A DNA stretch of 64,000 nt from JBBRZM01 sp963813635 (lineage in GTDB: Bacteria > Actinomycetota > Acidimicrobiia > IMCC26256 > JBBRZM01), in the NCBI GenBank assembly GCA_963813635.1, contig CAWEZO010000002.1, positions 496,001 through 560,000 of the forward strand, read 5' to 3'. Both the position numbers and the translations under genes were made by a program. Shown in pieces: positions 48,577-57,436 of this stretch. Positions within the stretch are counted from its first letter, which is position 1. Each line of letters begins with the position of its first letter. The notes under the pieces were generated by a model, which had not been told where the DNA came from, made no database searches, and saw only the letters and a program-made list of their open reading frames with translations.

Positions 48577-50156
48577 CGCAGCCCCTTGCCGACATTCGTC
48601 GCGTTCGCAGGGACGTGGTGCGCCGGGTCGGGGGCGGGGCCACCGTTGCCGTTGCCGTTGCCGTCGATCGTCGTCTTGGAGCCGTACTTCGACGTGAGCA
48701 GCACCGGCTGGAGCTCGGTCGCGTTGGGCACCATCGTCGGGATGCTCACGCCGCTGAGCTGCTCCCGGACCTCTTCGCGGTAGCCAACCGAGTTGTACGC
48801 GCAGAACGGGATCAGGCGCCCGTCGGGCGTGATCTCCTCGACGCAGCACTTCATCAGCTGCTTCACATTGAGCGTGTAGGGATCCTGGCAGTCTTGAATG
48901 ACGATCATGAACGCCGTGTCGGTGAGCGACTTCAGGGCGTCCGGCAGGTCGATGCCGCAGGTCGCGCACTCGAGCTGTTCCTGGTTCATCTCGGTGCCCG
49001 GTGTGGCCGTCGCGCTCCACAGCTTCTCGAGCGCGCTGCGCACGCTCATGTCGGGCATCACCCGGTTGCTCACGTAGTCGAGGTAGTCCTCGATCTGGAT
49101 GAGGCGCGGGATCGGCACGATGTTGTCGCCGTCGACCAGCAGGTAGGTGGTGCTCCGACACGTCGGGAAGCAGCACGGCACCGGGAAGAAGTCGGAGACG
49201 CGGAACCAGTCTGAGCACTGGTCGACGAGCCCGTGCACGATGTCGGCGTTGGTGAGCCGGGTCATCGGGTCGAACTCGATGTGACGGCCCGAGTGGGTGA
49301 CGGGCTGGAACGCGACGGATCGCACGGCCGGGTGCTTGATGCCGAAGCGCACGATGTCGCCGAGCTCATCTTGATTGAGATCGCGTTCGATCGCCGCGAC
49401 CAGGGTGACGGTGAGACCGAACTCCGCGCAGTTGTCGAGCGCCTTCTGCTTGGCGGCGCGCAGGTCGCGCGCCCGGATCTCGAGGTGGGTGCGCTCCTTG
49501 AACCCGTCGAACTGCATGTAGATGTTGGGCTTCGACGGCAGCTCGGAGATGGTCTTCACGAAGTTGCGGTCGTGCGCGAGCTTCAAGCCGTTGGTGTTGA
49601 GGTTGACCGTCTTCACGCCCTTCGCAGTGGCGAGCTTCATGAACTCGACGATCTCCGGATGGATCGTCGGCTCGCCACCCGAGAACATCACGACCTCGGG
49701 TTCGCCTTCCGACGCGACGAACGCGTCGAGCGCCGAGCCGCACTGCTCGAGCGTGAGCGAGAAGCCGTCGGGCTGGTGGCCCGAGTCCGCGAAGCAGATC
49801 GGACAGTCGAGGTTGCAGTTGGTGTTGACCTCGATGATGCCGAGACACGCGTGCTGCTTGTGCTCGGGACACAACCCGCAGTCGAGCGGACAGCCGTCCT
49901 TCACCTCGGTTTGCGTCTCGAGCGGGATGGTGCCCGGCTTGTTGAAGCGCAGCGAGTCGAAGTACATCTCCGCGTCGGAGTAGAGCATCGCCTCGAACGT
50001 GCCGTGCTCGGTGCAGCGCTTGCGCAGGAACACGTAGTTGTCCTTGACGTTGACCTCGGCGTCGATGACCGTCTTGCACACCGGGCAGATGCTCTTCGTG
50101 TACTCGAGGAACACCTCGTCACGATCGACCTTCTGGCGAGCGGGAGTGACGGTCAT
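48573..50156 (-). CDS. Tes/MJ0619-like radical SAM protein
   Basis: 527 residues from ATG 50156 with an AAGGAG site. C24/C27 form an N-terminal rubredoxin-like knuckle (CPVC); CPLDCGLCPEHKQHACLG is an extra Cys-rich loop. C114, C118 and C121 (CNLDCPIC) are the radical SAM CxxxCxxC cluster, followed by MFSGGEPTIHPE. More cysteines occur in the C-terminal third (FPVPCCFPTC, CATCG, KCCVEE). This matches the archaeal MJ0619 group: reported as the tetraether lipid synthase Tes and earlier proposed as a pterin methylase. A Gly/Asn-rich tail (DGNGNGNGG) ends the protein. The bacterial role is open: lipid C-C crosslinking, methylation, or another step with the coupled methyltransferase. Confidence 0.78.
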   Translation of the reverse strand: MTVTPARQKVDRDEVFLEYTKSICPVCKTVIDAEVNVKDNYVFLRKRCTEHGTFEAMLYSDAEMYFDSLRFNKPGTIPLETQTEVKDGCPLDCGLCPEHKQHACLGIIEVNTNCNLDCPICFADSGHQPDGFSLTLEQCGSALDAFVASEGEPEVVMFSGGEPTIHPEIVEFMKLATAKGVKTVNLNTNGLKLAHDRNFVKTISELPSKPNIYMQFDGFKERTHLEIRARDLRAAKQKALDNCAEFGLTVTLVAAIERDLNQDELGDIVRFGIKHPAVRSVAFQPVTHSGRHIEFDPMTRLTNADIVHGLVDQCSDWFRVSDFFPVPCCFPTCRSTTYLLVDGDNIVPIPRLIQIEDYLDYVSNRVMPDMSVRSALEKLWSATATPGTEMNQEQLECATCGIDLPDALKSLTDTAFMIVIQDCQDPYTLNVKQLMKCCVEEITPDGRLIPFCAYNSVGYREEVREQLSGVSIPTMVPNATELQPVLLTSKYGSKTTIDGNGNGNGGPAPDPAHHVPANATNVGKGLR

Positions 50157-50334
50157 CACGGGCTCCTTCCGAGCGGTCGCTGCCGGGCGGGAATCTACTT
50201 GTGACGTTCGTGGCGGAAAAGGACAACGGATCACCGCCGGCCCGTTGCCGGGTGCGCGTCGGCGGCGCCGACCACTGACGCCGACGACCCTGCCGTTCTC
50301 CGCACGGATCCGCGGTCAGTGGCAAGCTGAAGCC

Positions 50335-50721
50335 ATGATCACGGCCACGCACGCGATCATCTACGCCGAAGATGCCGAGCGGGCGCGGGCGTTCTTCCGG
50401 GACGTGCTCGAAATGCCCTACATCGACGCACACGATGGTTGGCTCATCTTCAAGCTCCCGCCGGCAGAGCTCGGAATGCACCCGGCCGGCGTCGCAGGAG
50501 AACCGAGCACCGGCCCGCCGAGCGGACACCACGAGCTGTACCTGATGTGCGACGACATCGAGGCCACGGTCGCCGAGCTCACGACGAGGGGCGTCGAGTT
50601 CACGACGCCGGTCGAGGCCCAAGGCTTCGGGCTCCTCACCCGACTGCGCGTCCCGGGCGCGGGAGAGATCGGCATCTACCAGCCGAGGCACCCCACCGCC
50701 TACGACCTCGACAGCGAGTAG
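50335..50721 (+). CDS. VOC (glyoxalase) family protein
   Basis: 128 residues from ATG 50335. THAIIYAEDAERARAFFRDVL and HHELYLMCDDIEATVAELTTRG are the two paired modules, ending GEIGIYQPRHP with a candidate metal Glu. Divergent from the radical SAM gene with ~180 bp between, which holds both promoters. Function not deducible beyond metal-dependent ligand or substrate binding. Confidence 0.87.
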   Translation: MITATHAIIYAEDAERARAFFRDVLEMPYIDAHDGWLIFKLPPAELGMHPAGVAGEPSTGPPSGHHELYLMCDDIEATVAELTTRGVEFTTPVEAQGFGLLTRLRVPGAGEIGIYQPRHPTAYDLDSE

Positions 50722-50833
50722 GCCGATCCCGACGTCCTGACGGGCGGCGTGATCGTTCTGTACTGTGACACGATTCGGCAGATCACGGCGCAGCCTGTGT
50801 GCGCGGCGCCGACACAGCACCCGGGGAGTGTTC

Positions 50834-51277
50834 ATGGTTCAGCAGAGTCCGGGCGACAGCACGAAGGGCGAGGCGAAAGGACAGGGCCGCCGGCTCGGCG
50901 GCGGAGCGATCGCTTCGCTCACCGGCGCCGGGTTGCTGCTCATCTTCATTTTCCAGAACACCGACGACGTCAAGCTCGACTTCCTGTTCTGGAACTTCAC
51001 CTGGCATCTTTGGCTGCTCACCCTGGTGTCAGCGCTTCTCGGCGCGTTGGTGTTGTTCGGAGTGGGCGTGATGCGCCGTCACCGGCGCCGCAAGGCGCGC
51101 CGCTGCCGACCGTCGGGGCTGACTCGCACAAGATCCGTGACAGGTGGGGCCGGGTGGGATCGAACCACCGACCGAGGGATTATGAGCGGGCCGAAGCGTG
51201 TCCACAGGGTTCGCTCGGGTGCGCGACCGTTGCGAACGCTTAAGGTGCACGCATCGCGTGGAGTCGATGGACGCTAA
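50834..51277 (+). CDS. LapA-domain (DUF1049) membrane protein, C-terminus disturbed
   Basis: From ATG 50834 a basic N-terminus leads to two membrane helices around the domain core (ASLTGAGLLLIFIFQNTDDVKLDFLFWNF, quoted in part; LLTLVSALLGALVLFGVGV) and RRHRRRK. That is the full expected length of ~95 residues. The remaining ~50 codons read through the tRNA-Met fragment into the island, so the true C-terminus was probably replaced by the integration. Confidence 0.78.
   Translation: MVQQSPGDSTKGEAKGQGRRLGGGAIASLTGAGLLLIFIFQNTDDVKLDFLFWNFTWHLWLLTLVSALLGALVLFGVGVMRRHRRRKARRCRPSGLTRTRSVTGGAGWDRTTDRGIMSGPKRVHRVRSGARPLRTLKVHASRGVDGR
51144..51186 (-). repeat. tRNA-Met 3'-half fragment (attachment scar)
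   Basis: On the minus strand: CTCATAA (anticodon loop, CAT), TCCCT stem strand, then GGTCGG, T-arm TGG-TTCGATC-CCA and acceptor end CCCGGCCCCAC. No D-arm or 5' acceptor strand follows. The break at the anticodon loop is the usual crossover for tRNA-targeting tyrosine recombinases. The chromosomal side is at lower coordinates and the element at higher coordinates. Confidence 0.65.
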
Positions 51278-51287
51278 AGATGAGCCG

Positions 51288-51309
51288 ACCCGGTGACAAC
51301 CCGGTGACA
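51288..51309. repeat. Tandem 11-bp direct repeat beside the tRNA-Met scar
   Basis: ACCCGGTGACA occurs twice without a gap (51288-51298, 51299-51309), ~100 bp from the tRNA-Met fragment. Position and spacing suit integrase arm-type binding sites. From 51310 to 51440 I see no gene. Confidence 0.5.
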
Positions 51310-51440
51310 GATTCGTCGAATGTCCTCGGGGCGTGCGGGCGCATCTGACGCGTGCGTCGATGAGTATGGCTAGGACACTGTTGAACAAGGCGTTTCCGCG
51401 GGGGCGCGCGGTGTCGTAGCGTTTGGTGGTGGGCCCGGGT

Positions 51441-51913
51441 TCATGACCGACCGAAGAGCCGGTGTTCGAGGTGAGAGCCGGCCATCCTGGTGAAGCGCCC
51501 CGGGTTTGCTGGAGGTTCTGATCCCACAGAAGGGTGGGGCGTTGCCCTCGAATTCATAGACCGACACCGAGTTGACGCCGCTCGAGAAGTCTCCGACTTT
51601 GACGCGCTCCTCGAGTTCGAGGAACAGAACGTTCGAGTGCTCCGTGATGCGCCTGAAGGGGCACACCCAGTCATATGTCGGCGCCCAGCTCGTGAGAAAC
51701 TCGACGTACTCCTGCCAGTTCATGACCTCCTTGAAAGTTGCCGACGCGCTCGAACTCGTCGACCGCGACGAGCTCCGCAAGCGGTGCCCAGCTCTCGGCG
51801 GAGAACCCGGGTTGCTTTGCGCGGTCGACGAGGCGTTTCATGATCAGGCTGTAGTCCAGGACCTTCCGTGAAAGGCCGGTGTAGTCGTCAACCACCTCTT
51901 CGACGTCTTTCAA
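51441..51913 (-). pseudogene. NTF2-like protein, paralog of 12731-13159, broken
   Basis: From TTG 51913: KDVEEVVDDYTGLSRKVLDYS, PGFSAESWAPLAELVAVDEFERVGNF, then after a frame change near nt 51740 NWQEYVEFLTSWAPTYDWVC, FLELEERVKVGDFSSGVNSVSVYEFEG, with a further change near nt 51560 before the end. GLSRKVL, WAPLxELVxVDxF and LELxER are shared with the copy in the tRNA-Val island. It lies 32 bp downstream of the Rieske gene on the same strand, like a small partner protein. Confidence 0.6.
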
Positions 51914-51944
51914 CGCGAGAGCCGTCCACCAACCTCTTTCGCGG

Positions 51945-53297
51945 TCACTGAGTGTTGCCTGCGAGGTAGCGATCGACTGCCGCGTGGAAACGGGCAATGC
52001 CAACTTCCTCCCGCACCAGGGACATGTACTTGAGCGCGTTGTTGCGCAGGCCGACCTGTTGGCGCGGCATCTGCTCGTAATCCTGCTGGAGCGCAAGGAA
52101 GTACTGGAAGCCGCCCGGCTCCTCGACGTCGATCGGCGCCGCCCGGAACGCGTCTCGGTACTCCTCGGGGAGCCACATGTAGCTGGTGATGTGCCAGATG
52201 CACCGGTTGGGGTCACCGTCGGGGTGCGGCACGGCCGTGATGACCGTGGCCTCCGCCGCGCGGATCGTCATGAAGAAGTTCGGGAAGAGGAGCCAGCCGT
52301 GGTTGTCGGTCATCTGCGCGTCGGTCAAACCGCTGACGTCGAAGCCCATGCCGGTCAAGGTCTCCCGCGTCGCCTGCTGCAGGAGTGTGCGACCGGTGAC
52401 ACCCTCCGGATATTCCAGTCGTCCGTCCTCCTTCCGGTATGCGTTGGCGAGCTCCTCGAACCGGGGCAGGTAGCCGGTCACGCTGGGGAAGGTCGCCGGA
52501 AGCTGCTTGATGCCATCGATCTCTTCCTCCGGATCGGTGTTCGCCACCTCGAAGGGAGCGACGGCGACTTCGTGATCGTCCCAGAAGCGGTATCGAGTCG
52601 TGGTCGGATCGATCACGATCACGCGGAGCAGCTCCGGATGGATACCTTGGATGTGGTAGCCCTCCTGGAAAGCGTCCACGACGACCTTCCAGTTGCAGTC
52701 GACGGCCTCGCGGACATTCATCACCGTGACCATCTGGTCAAGGTGGTAAGGCTCCATGAGCTACGCCACCTCGTGCCCGAGGAACTCGGCGAGGGGCTCT
52801 GCGTCCGGATCCGGATTGAGGAAGATGAACCCGGCGAAGGTGTCGACCGGCACCTGCAGGAGCCCGTGGTCGTCTTTGTCGATCGGACCGACCAGATCAG
52901 GCCTGGAGACGCCGCGCAACTGTCCCTCGAGGTCGTACGACCACAGGTGGTAGGGACAGACGAACCGAGCGGAGTTCCCGCTGCCACCTCGGCACAGCAC
53001 GTTGCCGCGATGTCGGCAAGCATTGACGAAACCGCGCAGCGCCCCGTCCTTGCCCCGGACGATGAGGAAGGACTGGTCGTAGATGCGGTACTCCTTCCAA
53101 TCCCCGGCTTCGGGGAGCTCGTCGACGCGGCCCGCGACTTGCCAGACCCGCATCCAGATCGCCTCCCGCTCGCGCTCGGCGAACTCGCGGGACGTGTAGC
53201 GATCCGTCGAGATGTGCATCTTGTACCGGCCGAAGTCGAGATCAGAAAGGCCAGGACCGGTATCGACCCATTCACCAGGCAGTGTTGCAGTCTTCAT
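51945..53297 (-). CDS. Rieske ring-hydroxylating oxygenase alpha subunit, split by an in-frame TAG
   Basis: 450 codons from ATG 53297. Rieske 2Fe-2S ligands: NACRHRGNVLC and CPYHLWSYD (CxH...CxxH). A TAG at 52761-52763 follows EFLGHEVA, yet the frame continues without shift as LMEPYHLDQMV into the catalytic domain NWKVVVDAFQEGYHIQGIHPELL, whose two His and a later Asp bind the mononuclear iron. All residues needed for an aromatic/terpenoid hydroxylating oxygenase are present. No reductase or ferredoxin is nearby. The stop may be a base error or recent mutation. Confidence 0.8.
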
Positions 53298-53324
53298 TGA
53301 GTCGATCCCCTCTTCAAAGTACGT

Positions 53325-54125
53325 TCAGGTCTGTGGGCCGCCGCGCCCACCGGTTCCGGCCGCCATCACCGTTTCGATCCGGGCGGGTGGCGTCCCGGTC
53401 GACATGCCGCCGTCGACCGGGAGCACGATGCCGGTGATCTGCGCTGAGCGGTCGCTGGCGAGGTACAGCACCGCCTCGGCGACGTCGACCGGGCGTCCCT
53501 GACGTTGCAGTGGCTGCAGCCGGGTGACGCTGGGCTTGTCGAAGGCGGCGTTGATGTCTGTCGCGATGTTCGCGGGGGCGATGCAGTTCGAGCGGACGCC
53601 GTGCTCGCCGAGTTCTACGGCGAGTGACCGGGTGAAGTGGATGACGCCGGCTTTCGCGGCACGGTACGGCAGCATTCCGACGCCAGGCTTCACGCCGGCG
53701 GTCGAGGCGATGTTGACGATCGCACCACCGCCGTGATCGACCATGTGGAGTGCGGCGCATCGACTGCCGATCATCACGCCGAACAGGTCGACGGCCATCA
53801 CGCGCTGGAAGTCGCGCAGGTCGTCGTCGAGGAACCGGCGGAGCCTCCCCGACACGCCGGCGTTGTTGCACATGACGTGCAGCCCACCGAAGCGGGCGAC
53901 GGTGAAGTACACGAGCTCCTGGACCTGCGCGGCGTCGGCGACGTCGGTGCGCTGGAACGCCGCGTGCTCGCCGAGGTCGTCGGCGACCTGCGCGCCGATG
54001 CGCTCGTCGACGTCCGCGATGACGACCCGGGCACCTTCGGCCACGAAGCGCTCGGCCGTAGCACGACCGATCCCGTTCGCGCCTCCGGTGATGATCGCGA
54101 CCTTGCCAGCGAGGTCACCCGCCAT
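53325..54125 (-). CDS. Short-chain dehydrogenase/reductase (SDR)
   Basis: 266 residues from ATG 54125. AIITGGANGIGRATAERF (TGxxxGIG), NNAGVSG, the catalytic IVNIASTAG...PYRAAKAG (Ser, Tyr-x-x-x-Lys) and VLPVDGGMSTG. Classical SDR, NAD(H)-preferring by D in VVIADVDE. Just upstream of the Rieske gene on the same strand, so it probably oxidises the diol or alcohol produced by it. Intact. Confidence 0.9.
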   Translation of the reverse strand: MAGDLAGKVAIITGGANGIGRATAERFVAEGARVVIADVDERIGAQVADDLGEHAAFQRTDVADAAQVQELVYFTVARFGGLHVMCNNAGVSGRLRRFLDDDLRDFQRVMAVDLFGVMIGSRCAALHMVDHGGGAIVNIASTAGVKPGVGMLPYRAAKAGVIHFTRSLAVELGEHGVRSNCIAPANIATDINAAFDKPSVTRLQPLQRQGRPVDVAEAVLYLASDRSAQITGIVLPVDGGMSTGTPPARIETVMAAGTGGRGGPQT

Positions 54126-54380
54126 GCTGAGACTGGCGCGAACGGATCGGCCAACAGCGACGACCGGCGAAGGTGCTCACCACTCGCTGAACAATAGTTC
54201 ATCACTCGATGAACCTCGAGGCGAGTGGCCGTGAATGCCGGCACCGACGCCGCGCTCGTCTACTACCGCTGGAGCCCGGCGTGAACGCCTATCCGCTCAA
54301 GTCCTTACCCTCATGCGAACCGGGCCCCGGCGTTACGGGCCGCGATCGATGAGCTCATGCCGGGGTGCCTCTGTGTTCTG

Positions 54381-54795
54381 TCAAGCGGCGAGGGCGGGGT
54401 CTTCGGAGTGGGTTTGGCGTCGTCGTTGGTCGGCGAGCATTCGTCGCCAGACGTGGGTAGCGATGCGGCGCTTCAAGCATCGCAGTGCTTCGTTGCGGGT
54501 CTTGCCCTCGGCGAGCTTGCGGTCGAAGAACTGACCACCGGAGCTCGAACGCATCCGGACCTGGGTCACCGCGACAAGGTGCAGCGCTGAGTTCAGTTGA
54601 CGGTCGCCGCTGCGTGAGAGGCGGTGGGTGATCCGCTCCCCGCTGGACACTTCGATCGGGGCAACGCCGGCGTAGCTGGCGAACGCGTCGGAGCTGCGGA
54701 AGCGTGCCGCTGGGCCGGTGCGGCCGATGAGGCGAACACCGAGGACAGGACCGATGCCGTCGACGTCGACCAGGCTGCTGCCGTGCTCCTCGATC
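54381..54795 (-). pseudogene. IS110-family transposase, C-terminal fragment
   Basis: DVDGIGPVLGVRLIG, FRSSDAFASYAGVAP, SSGERITHRLSRSGDRQLNSAL and AEGKTRNEALRCLKRRIATHVW are the IS116/IS110/IS902 C-terminal domain with its helix-hairpin-helix. The N-terminal DEDD catalytic half is absent and no ends are seen. A dead remnant between the SDR gene and the lower-GC patch. Confidence 0.75.
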
Positions 54796-54940
54796 GAGCC
54801 ACCCGACCCTCTCCCCGCGATCCAGAACCCACCCCAACCCGCCTCAACGCCACACAAGCGATTGAGCGGGGTCGATCGGTGGATTCGGGTTACGATGAGT
54901 CCAAAATTTCGGCTCGGAGCAGAGAGAGGATGGATCCAAT

Positions 54941-55348
54941 ATGCCTGACAGCCTTCAAGACAGGATGAGAGAGCGTGTACGGGACGGAATGGAGAGCATG
55001 AATAGGGGCTACGAGGCGTGGCTGAAACAGTGTGATATCACGTATGAACCGGACGCCCACTACAACGTATTCGGCCGCCGTATTCCCCTGCGGGAATACC
55101 AGGACGCGGTGCGGCAGGAGTACTCGGTCCGCGATATAAAATTAGGCGAGATGTACAACATGCTCATCGATAATGATTGGTTGTCGATGCGCTATTCTCT
55201 GCTTTTTACCAACAAGGAGACCGGTGAAGAGTCCCAAGAGATGACCATGGAGTTCGTCCATTTTAAGGACAATCCGCAACCGATAGGTGCGAGAGTGATC
55301 GAGGGATGGGTCGGCGTTGTTGAGTCGACACCGAGAGCGTCCACCTAG
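54941..55348 (+). CDS. NTF2/SnoaL-like protein with foreign base composition
   Basis: 135 residues from ATG 54941 with GAGAGGATGG upstream. Helical start then beta strands (YEPDAHYNVFGRRIPLREYQD, MLIDNDWLSMRYSLLFTNKET, MEFVHFKDNP, ARVIEGWVGVVES, some quoted in part): an NTF2-like domain. Codon third positions are far richer in A/T than neighbours (for example GATATAAAATTAGGC), marking recent acquisition from a lower-GC donor. No link to the Rieske gene is proven, though it is the third NTF2-like gene of this group in the window. Confidence 0.6.
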   Translation: MPDSLQDRMRERVRDGMESMNRGYEAWLKQCDITYEPDAHYNVFGRRIPLREYQDAVRQEYSVRDIKLGEMYNMLIDNDWLSMRYSLLFTNKETGEESQEMTMEFVHFKDNPQPIGARVIEGWVGVVESTPRAST

Positions 55349-55763
55349 CCCGGGGGTATCCGCTGATTTCTAGCCGGTTCTTTAGAGGCGAAGCGGGACA
55401 CCTCGGCTCAATGTCACCTTTTCTCTCTCTGTATTTGCTCTGAGAGTACCCACTCCTACGGTGAGCACGACTCATCATCATCAAACGAAGAGTGGATAAG
55501 TCCTTCCGTTCCCGTATCGAATCCGTATGGAGACGGCGGATGTGACGGGTTCTCAGGTGGATATCCCCTGGGTTAGCAGCACCATGCACAGCGATATGAA
55601 CCTCAATTCAATTGGCTCAATAAGAAACAATGTTCTTAAAAGAGTTGGGTCATCAACATCATGCACCCGGGGGTATAATCCCCAACACCCACCCTCTACG
55701 GACCGGGCGGCACTGGTGTTTCGTTGTACGAGCATTGCCCCCTAAAGGATTGGTAGGAGCCTA
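55349..55763. other. Lower-GC intergenic stretch without a supported gene
   Basis: About 415 bp of mixed, AT-richer DNA. Short open frames (for example 55527-55745) lack ribosome sites and family resemblance. The composition matches the preceding gene and suggests the tail of the same acquired segment. Confidence 0.5.
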
Positions 55764-55920
55764 ATGCCTGAGAAGCGTCCTAAAGGACCATCAGGACTGG
55801 GCACAGCAGGCCGCGCATTGTGGCGTTTGCTTTGCGATACCTACGTGTTCGGTCCTCGTGAAGTAGCCGTCCTGACCCTCGCGTGCCGCCGGGACGACAC
55901 GCGACGATCTGACAACGACG
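55764..55920 (+). pseudogene. Phage terminase small-subunit-like N-terminal fragment
   Basis: ATG 55764 follows AGGAG at five bases. The product KRPKGPSGLGTAGRALWRLLCDTYVFGPREVAVLTLACRRDDT (quoted for its landmarks GLGTAGRALW and LACRRDD) matches the start of P27-type terminase small subunits. The resemblance ends after ~45 residues, where opposite-strand genes begin. A relic of a prophage or phage-like element. Confidence 0.5.
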
Positions 55921-56238
55921 TTAGACGTATGCGTCCCGCTCGACGTCCCCTGCTGTCTCGTCACCAAAGAGCGCGTAGTGGGCTCGAAGCGCGCCGGCAC
56001 TGCCACTCACATGTGATGCAAGGGATTCGAAGACCGCGGTAGCGCCAACAGCGCTGAGACCAGGGAGCGCACCAAGAGGGGACCCGGCGACGAATGCGCT
56101 CACTCCGGCACCGACCATCCCAGCCGTGAGGCGCTGGGCCACTCCGCACCCTCTCGACAGAGCCGCCGACCGGTTGATCGCAGAACTGAGTTCGGCCGCC
56201 GCGGGCGCAAGCTCGTCTCGGATGGCCTCTACGATCAT
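55921..56238 (-). CDS. Hypothetical protein, 105 aa
   Basis: MIVEAIRDELAPAAAELSSAI start, then an Ala/Gly-rich hydrophobic centre (GMVGAGVSAFVAGSPLGALPG) and a charged end. It may insert into or associate with membranes. No family recognised. It follows the nucleotidyltransferase gene by 19 bp and could belong to that operon. Confidence 0.4.
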   Translation of the reverse strand: MIVEAIRDELAPAAAELSSAINRSAALSRGCGVAQRLTAGMVGAGVSAFVAGSPLGALPGLSAVGATAVFESLASHVSGSAGALRAHYALFGDETAGDVERDAYV

Positions 56239-56257
56239 TCCGTCTCGATCCTGACCG

Positions 56258-56854
56258 CTAACCGAGATCCATACCGCGGTCGGTCACATCGGGCAGGGAC
56301 CGACTGTTCTCGACACGCCGCGTCCGTGCGGCGTTGTCGACGAGCACGAGCACGCGCTGGCTCTCTTCGGGCGTCACATCGGTCGCGTTGAGGCGCGCGC
56401 GCAAGGTGGTGGGTTCGACGACGCCGGCTCGAACCACGGCGCGGAAGAAGTCGAGGTCTTTCTCGCGTCCCGCGATCAGCTTCGAGATGCACAGGTCGTG
56501 GGGCTCGAGGCACCAGCCGGTGACTCCGCCTGTGTTCTTGTTGTGGACTGGAACGAGACGGTCTCGCCAGCCTTCCGGAAGTCGAGCGGTTCGTTGCCCG
56601 ACACCTTGTGCGTAGATCCCGTGTGTCTCCTGGAACGTCGACGCCTCACCCAGCAGGCCATCGATCAGATCCGCTTTCGTTTCGTCGGGATCGTCGATTG
56701 GCAGGATGTCGGCTTCGATCGAGCGCACGGCCTCCGGCGGAAGACCGGAGGGAACCGACGCGAGGATGGCTTGGCTGCCGATGACGATGAGCTCGTCGAC
56801 GCCGAGCGCGTGGCCGGAAGCGCGGATGAGGTGCTCGAGTTGGTCTCGTCGCAT
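56258..56854 (-). CDS. DUF6036-type nucleotidyltransferase (toxin-antitoxin-like)
   Basis: 198 residues from ATG 56854, five bases after the HTH stop. LIVIGSQAILA is the nucleotidyltransferase GS-type motif, EADILPID supplies the metal Asp/Glu pair, and LEPHDLCISKLIAGREKDLDF matches the AbiEii/DUF6036 group. Such proteins paired with an HTH gene act as toxin-antitoxin or phage-defence modules, often by modifying tRNA. Antitoxin-first order agrees. Activity untested. Confidence 0.72.
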   Translation of the reverse strand: MRRDQLEHLIRASGHALGVDELIVIGSQAILASVPSGLPPEAVRSIEADILPIDDPDETKADLIDGLLGEASTFQETHGIYAQGVGQRTARLPEGWRDRLVPVHNKNTGGVTGWCLEPHDLCISKLIAGREKDLDFFRAVVRAGVVEPTTLRARLNATDVTPEESQRVLVLVDNAARTRRVENSRSLPDVTDRGMDLG

Positions 56855-56859
56855 CCGCG

Positions 56860-57414
56860 TCAGGCGGCTCGCGCCGCGGCGTAGATGGCGCGCCGCTCCT
56901 CGTCAGAGAGCACGCCGGCGAAGGGTGTCACTTGGCGAAGATCGCGGGCGTGCTGGTCGTGTGATACCAGCGCCTCAATGATGCCGGCGAAGGGCCCGCG
57001 GAGGCGGTGTTCCCACTCGGCGAACCAGCGTTCGGCAGCACCGTCCTCGTTGGCACGGCGCATCACGCGCAGATTCTTGCGCGCACGGGCGAGCACGGGT
57101 GCAGGATCCGCCGCGAGTTTCGCCGCGATCGCGCGATGGAGTGCCAAGCTGCGTCGCTCCTCTCGGGTCAGATCGGCGTCGTCGCGTCGAGGCGTCTTGG
57201 GCTCGTAGCGCAACTCGAGGCGCATCCCGGCAGCCTCGACGAGACGTCCGAGCGTCGACAGGCGCGGTTCTTTGGTTCCGAGTTCGTACGCCGCAACGGT
57301 GGCGCCCGACGTGCCGGCCCGGGCCGCAAGCTCACGCTGCGACAGTCCCGACTCGGTTCGCACGGCGAGCAACAAAGCAGCCGCGCCAACTCCTCTCAGC
57401 TCCCCATCACTCAC
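56860..57414 (-). CDS. Xre-type helix-turn-helix regulator (antitoxin candidate)
   Basis: 184 residues from GTG 57414. An HTH of the Xre type, LAVRTESGLSQRELAARAGTSGATVAAYE (quoted by landmarks SGLSQRELAARAG and TVAAYELG), precedes a long helical C-terminus with RRSLALHRAIAAKL and EWEHRLRGPFAGIIEAL. GTG is favoured because TAGGAT, a -10-like hexamer, ends seven bases before it, giving a leaderless mRNA. The palindrome at 57419-57436 covers that hexamer, predicting autorepression. Operon with the nucleotidyltransferase. Confidence 0.75.
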   Translation of the reverse strand: MSDGELRGVGAAALLLAVRTESGLSQRELAARAGTSGATVAAYELGTKEPRLSTLGRLVEAAGMRLELRYEPKTPRRDDADLTREERRSLALHRAIAAKLAADPAPVLARARKNLRVMRRANEDGAAERWFAEWEHRLRGPFAGIIEALVSHDQHARDLRQVTPFAGVLSDEERRAIYAAARAA

Positions 57415-57418
57415 GGTC

Positions 57419-57436
57419 GCTATCCTATCAGATAGC
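57419..57436. promoter_or_regulatory. Operator palindrome over the HTH promoter
   Basis: GCTATC-CTATCA-GATAGC is an inverted repeat whose minus-strand reading contains the -10-like TAGGAT, immediately before GTG 57414. A binding site for the encoded Xre-type protein is the simplest reading. Confidence 0.6.

Noticed and set aside
55527..55745. 72-codon plus-strand open frame in the lower-GC patch
   Set aside because: No ribosome site, no family resemblance and an equal-length frame on the opposite strand.
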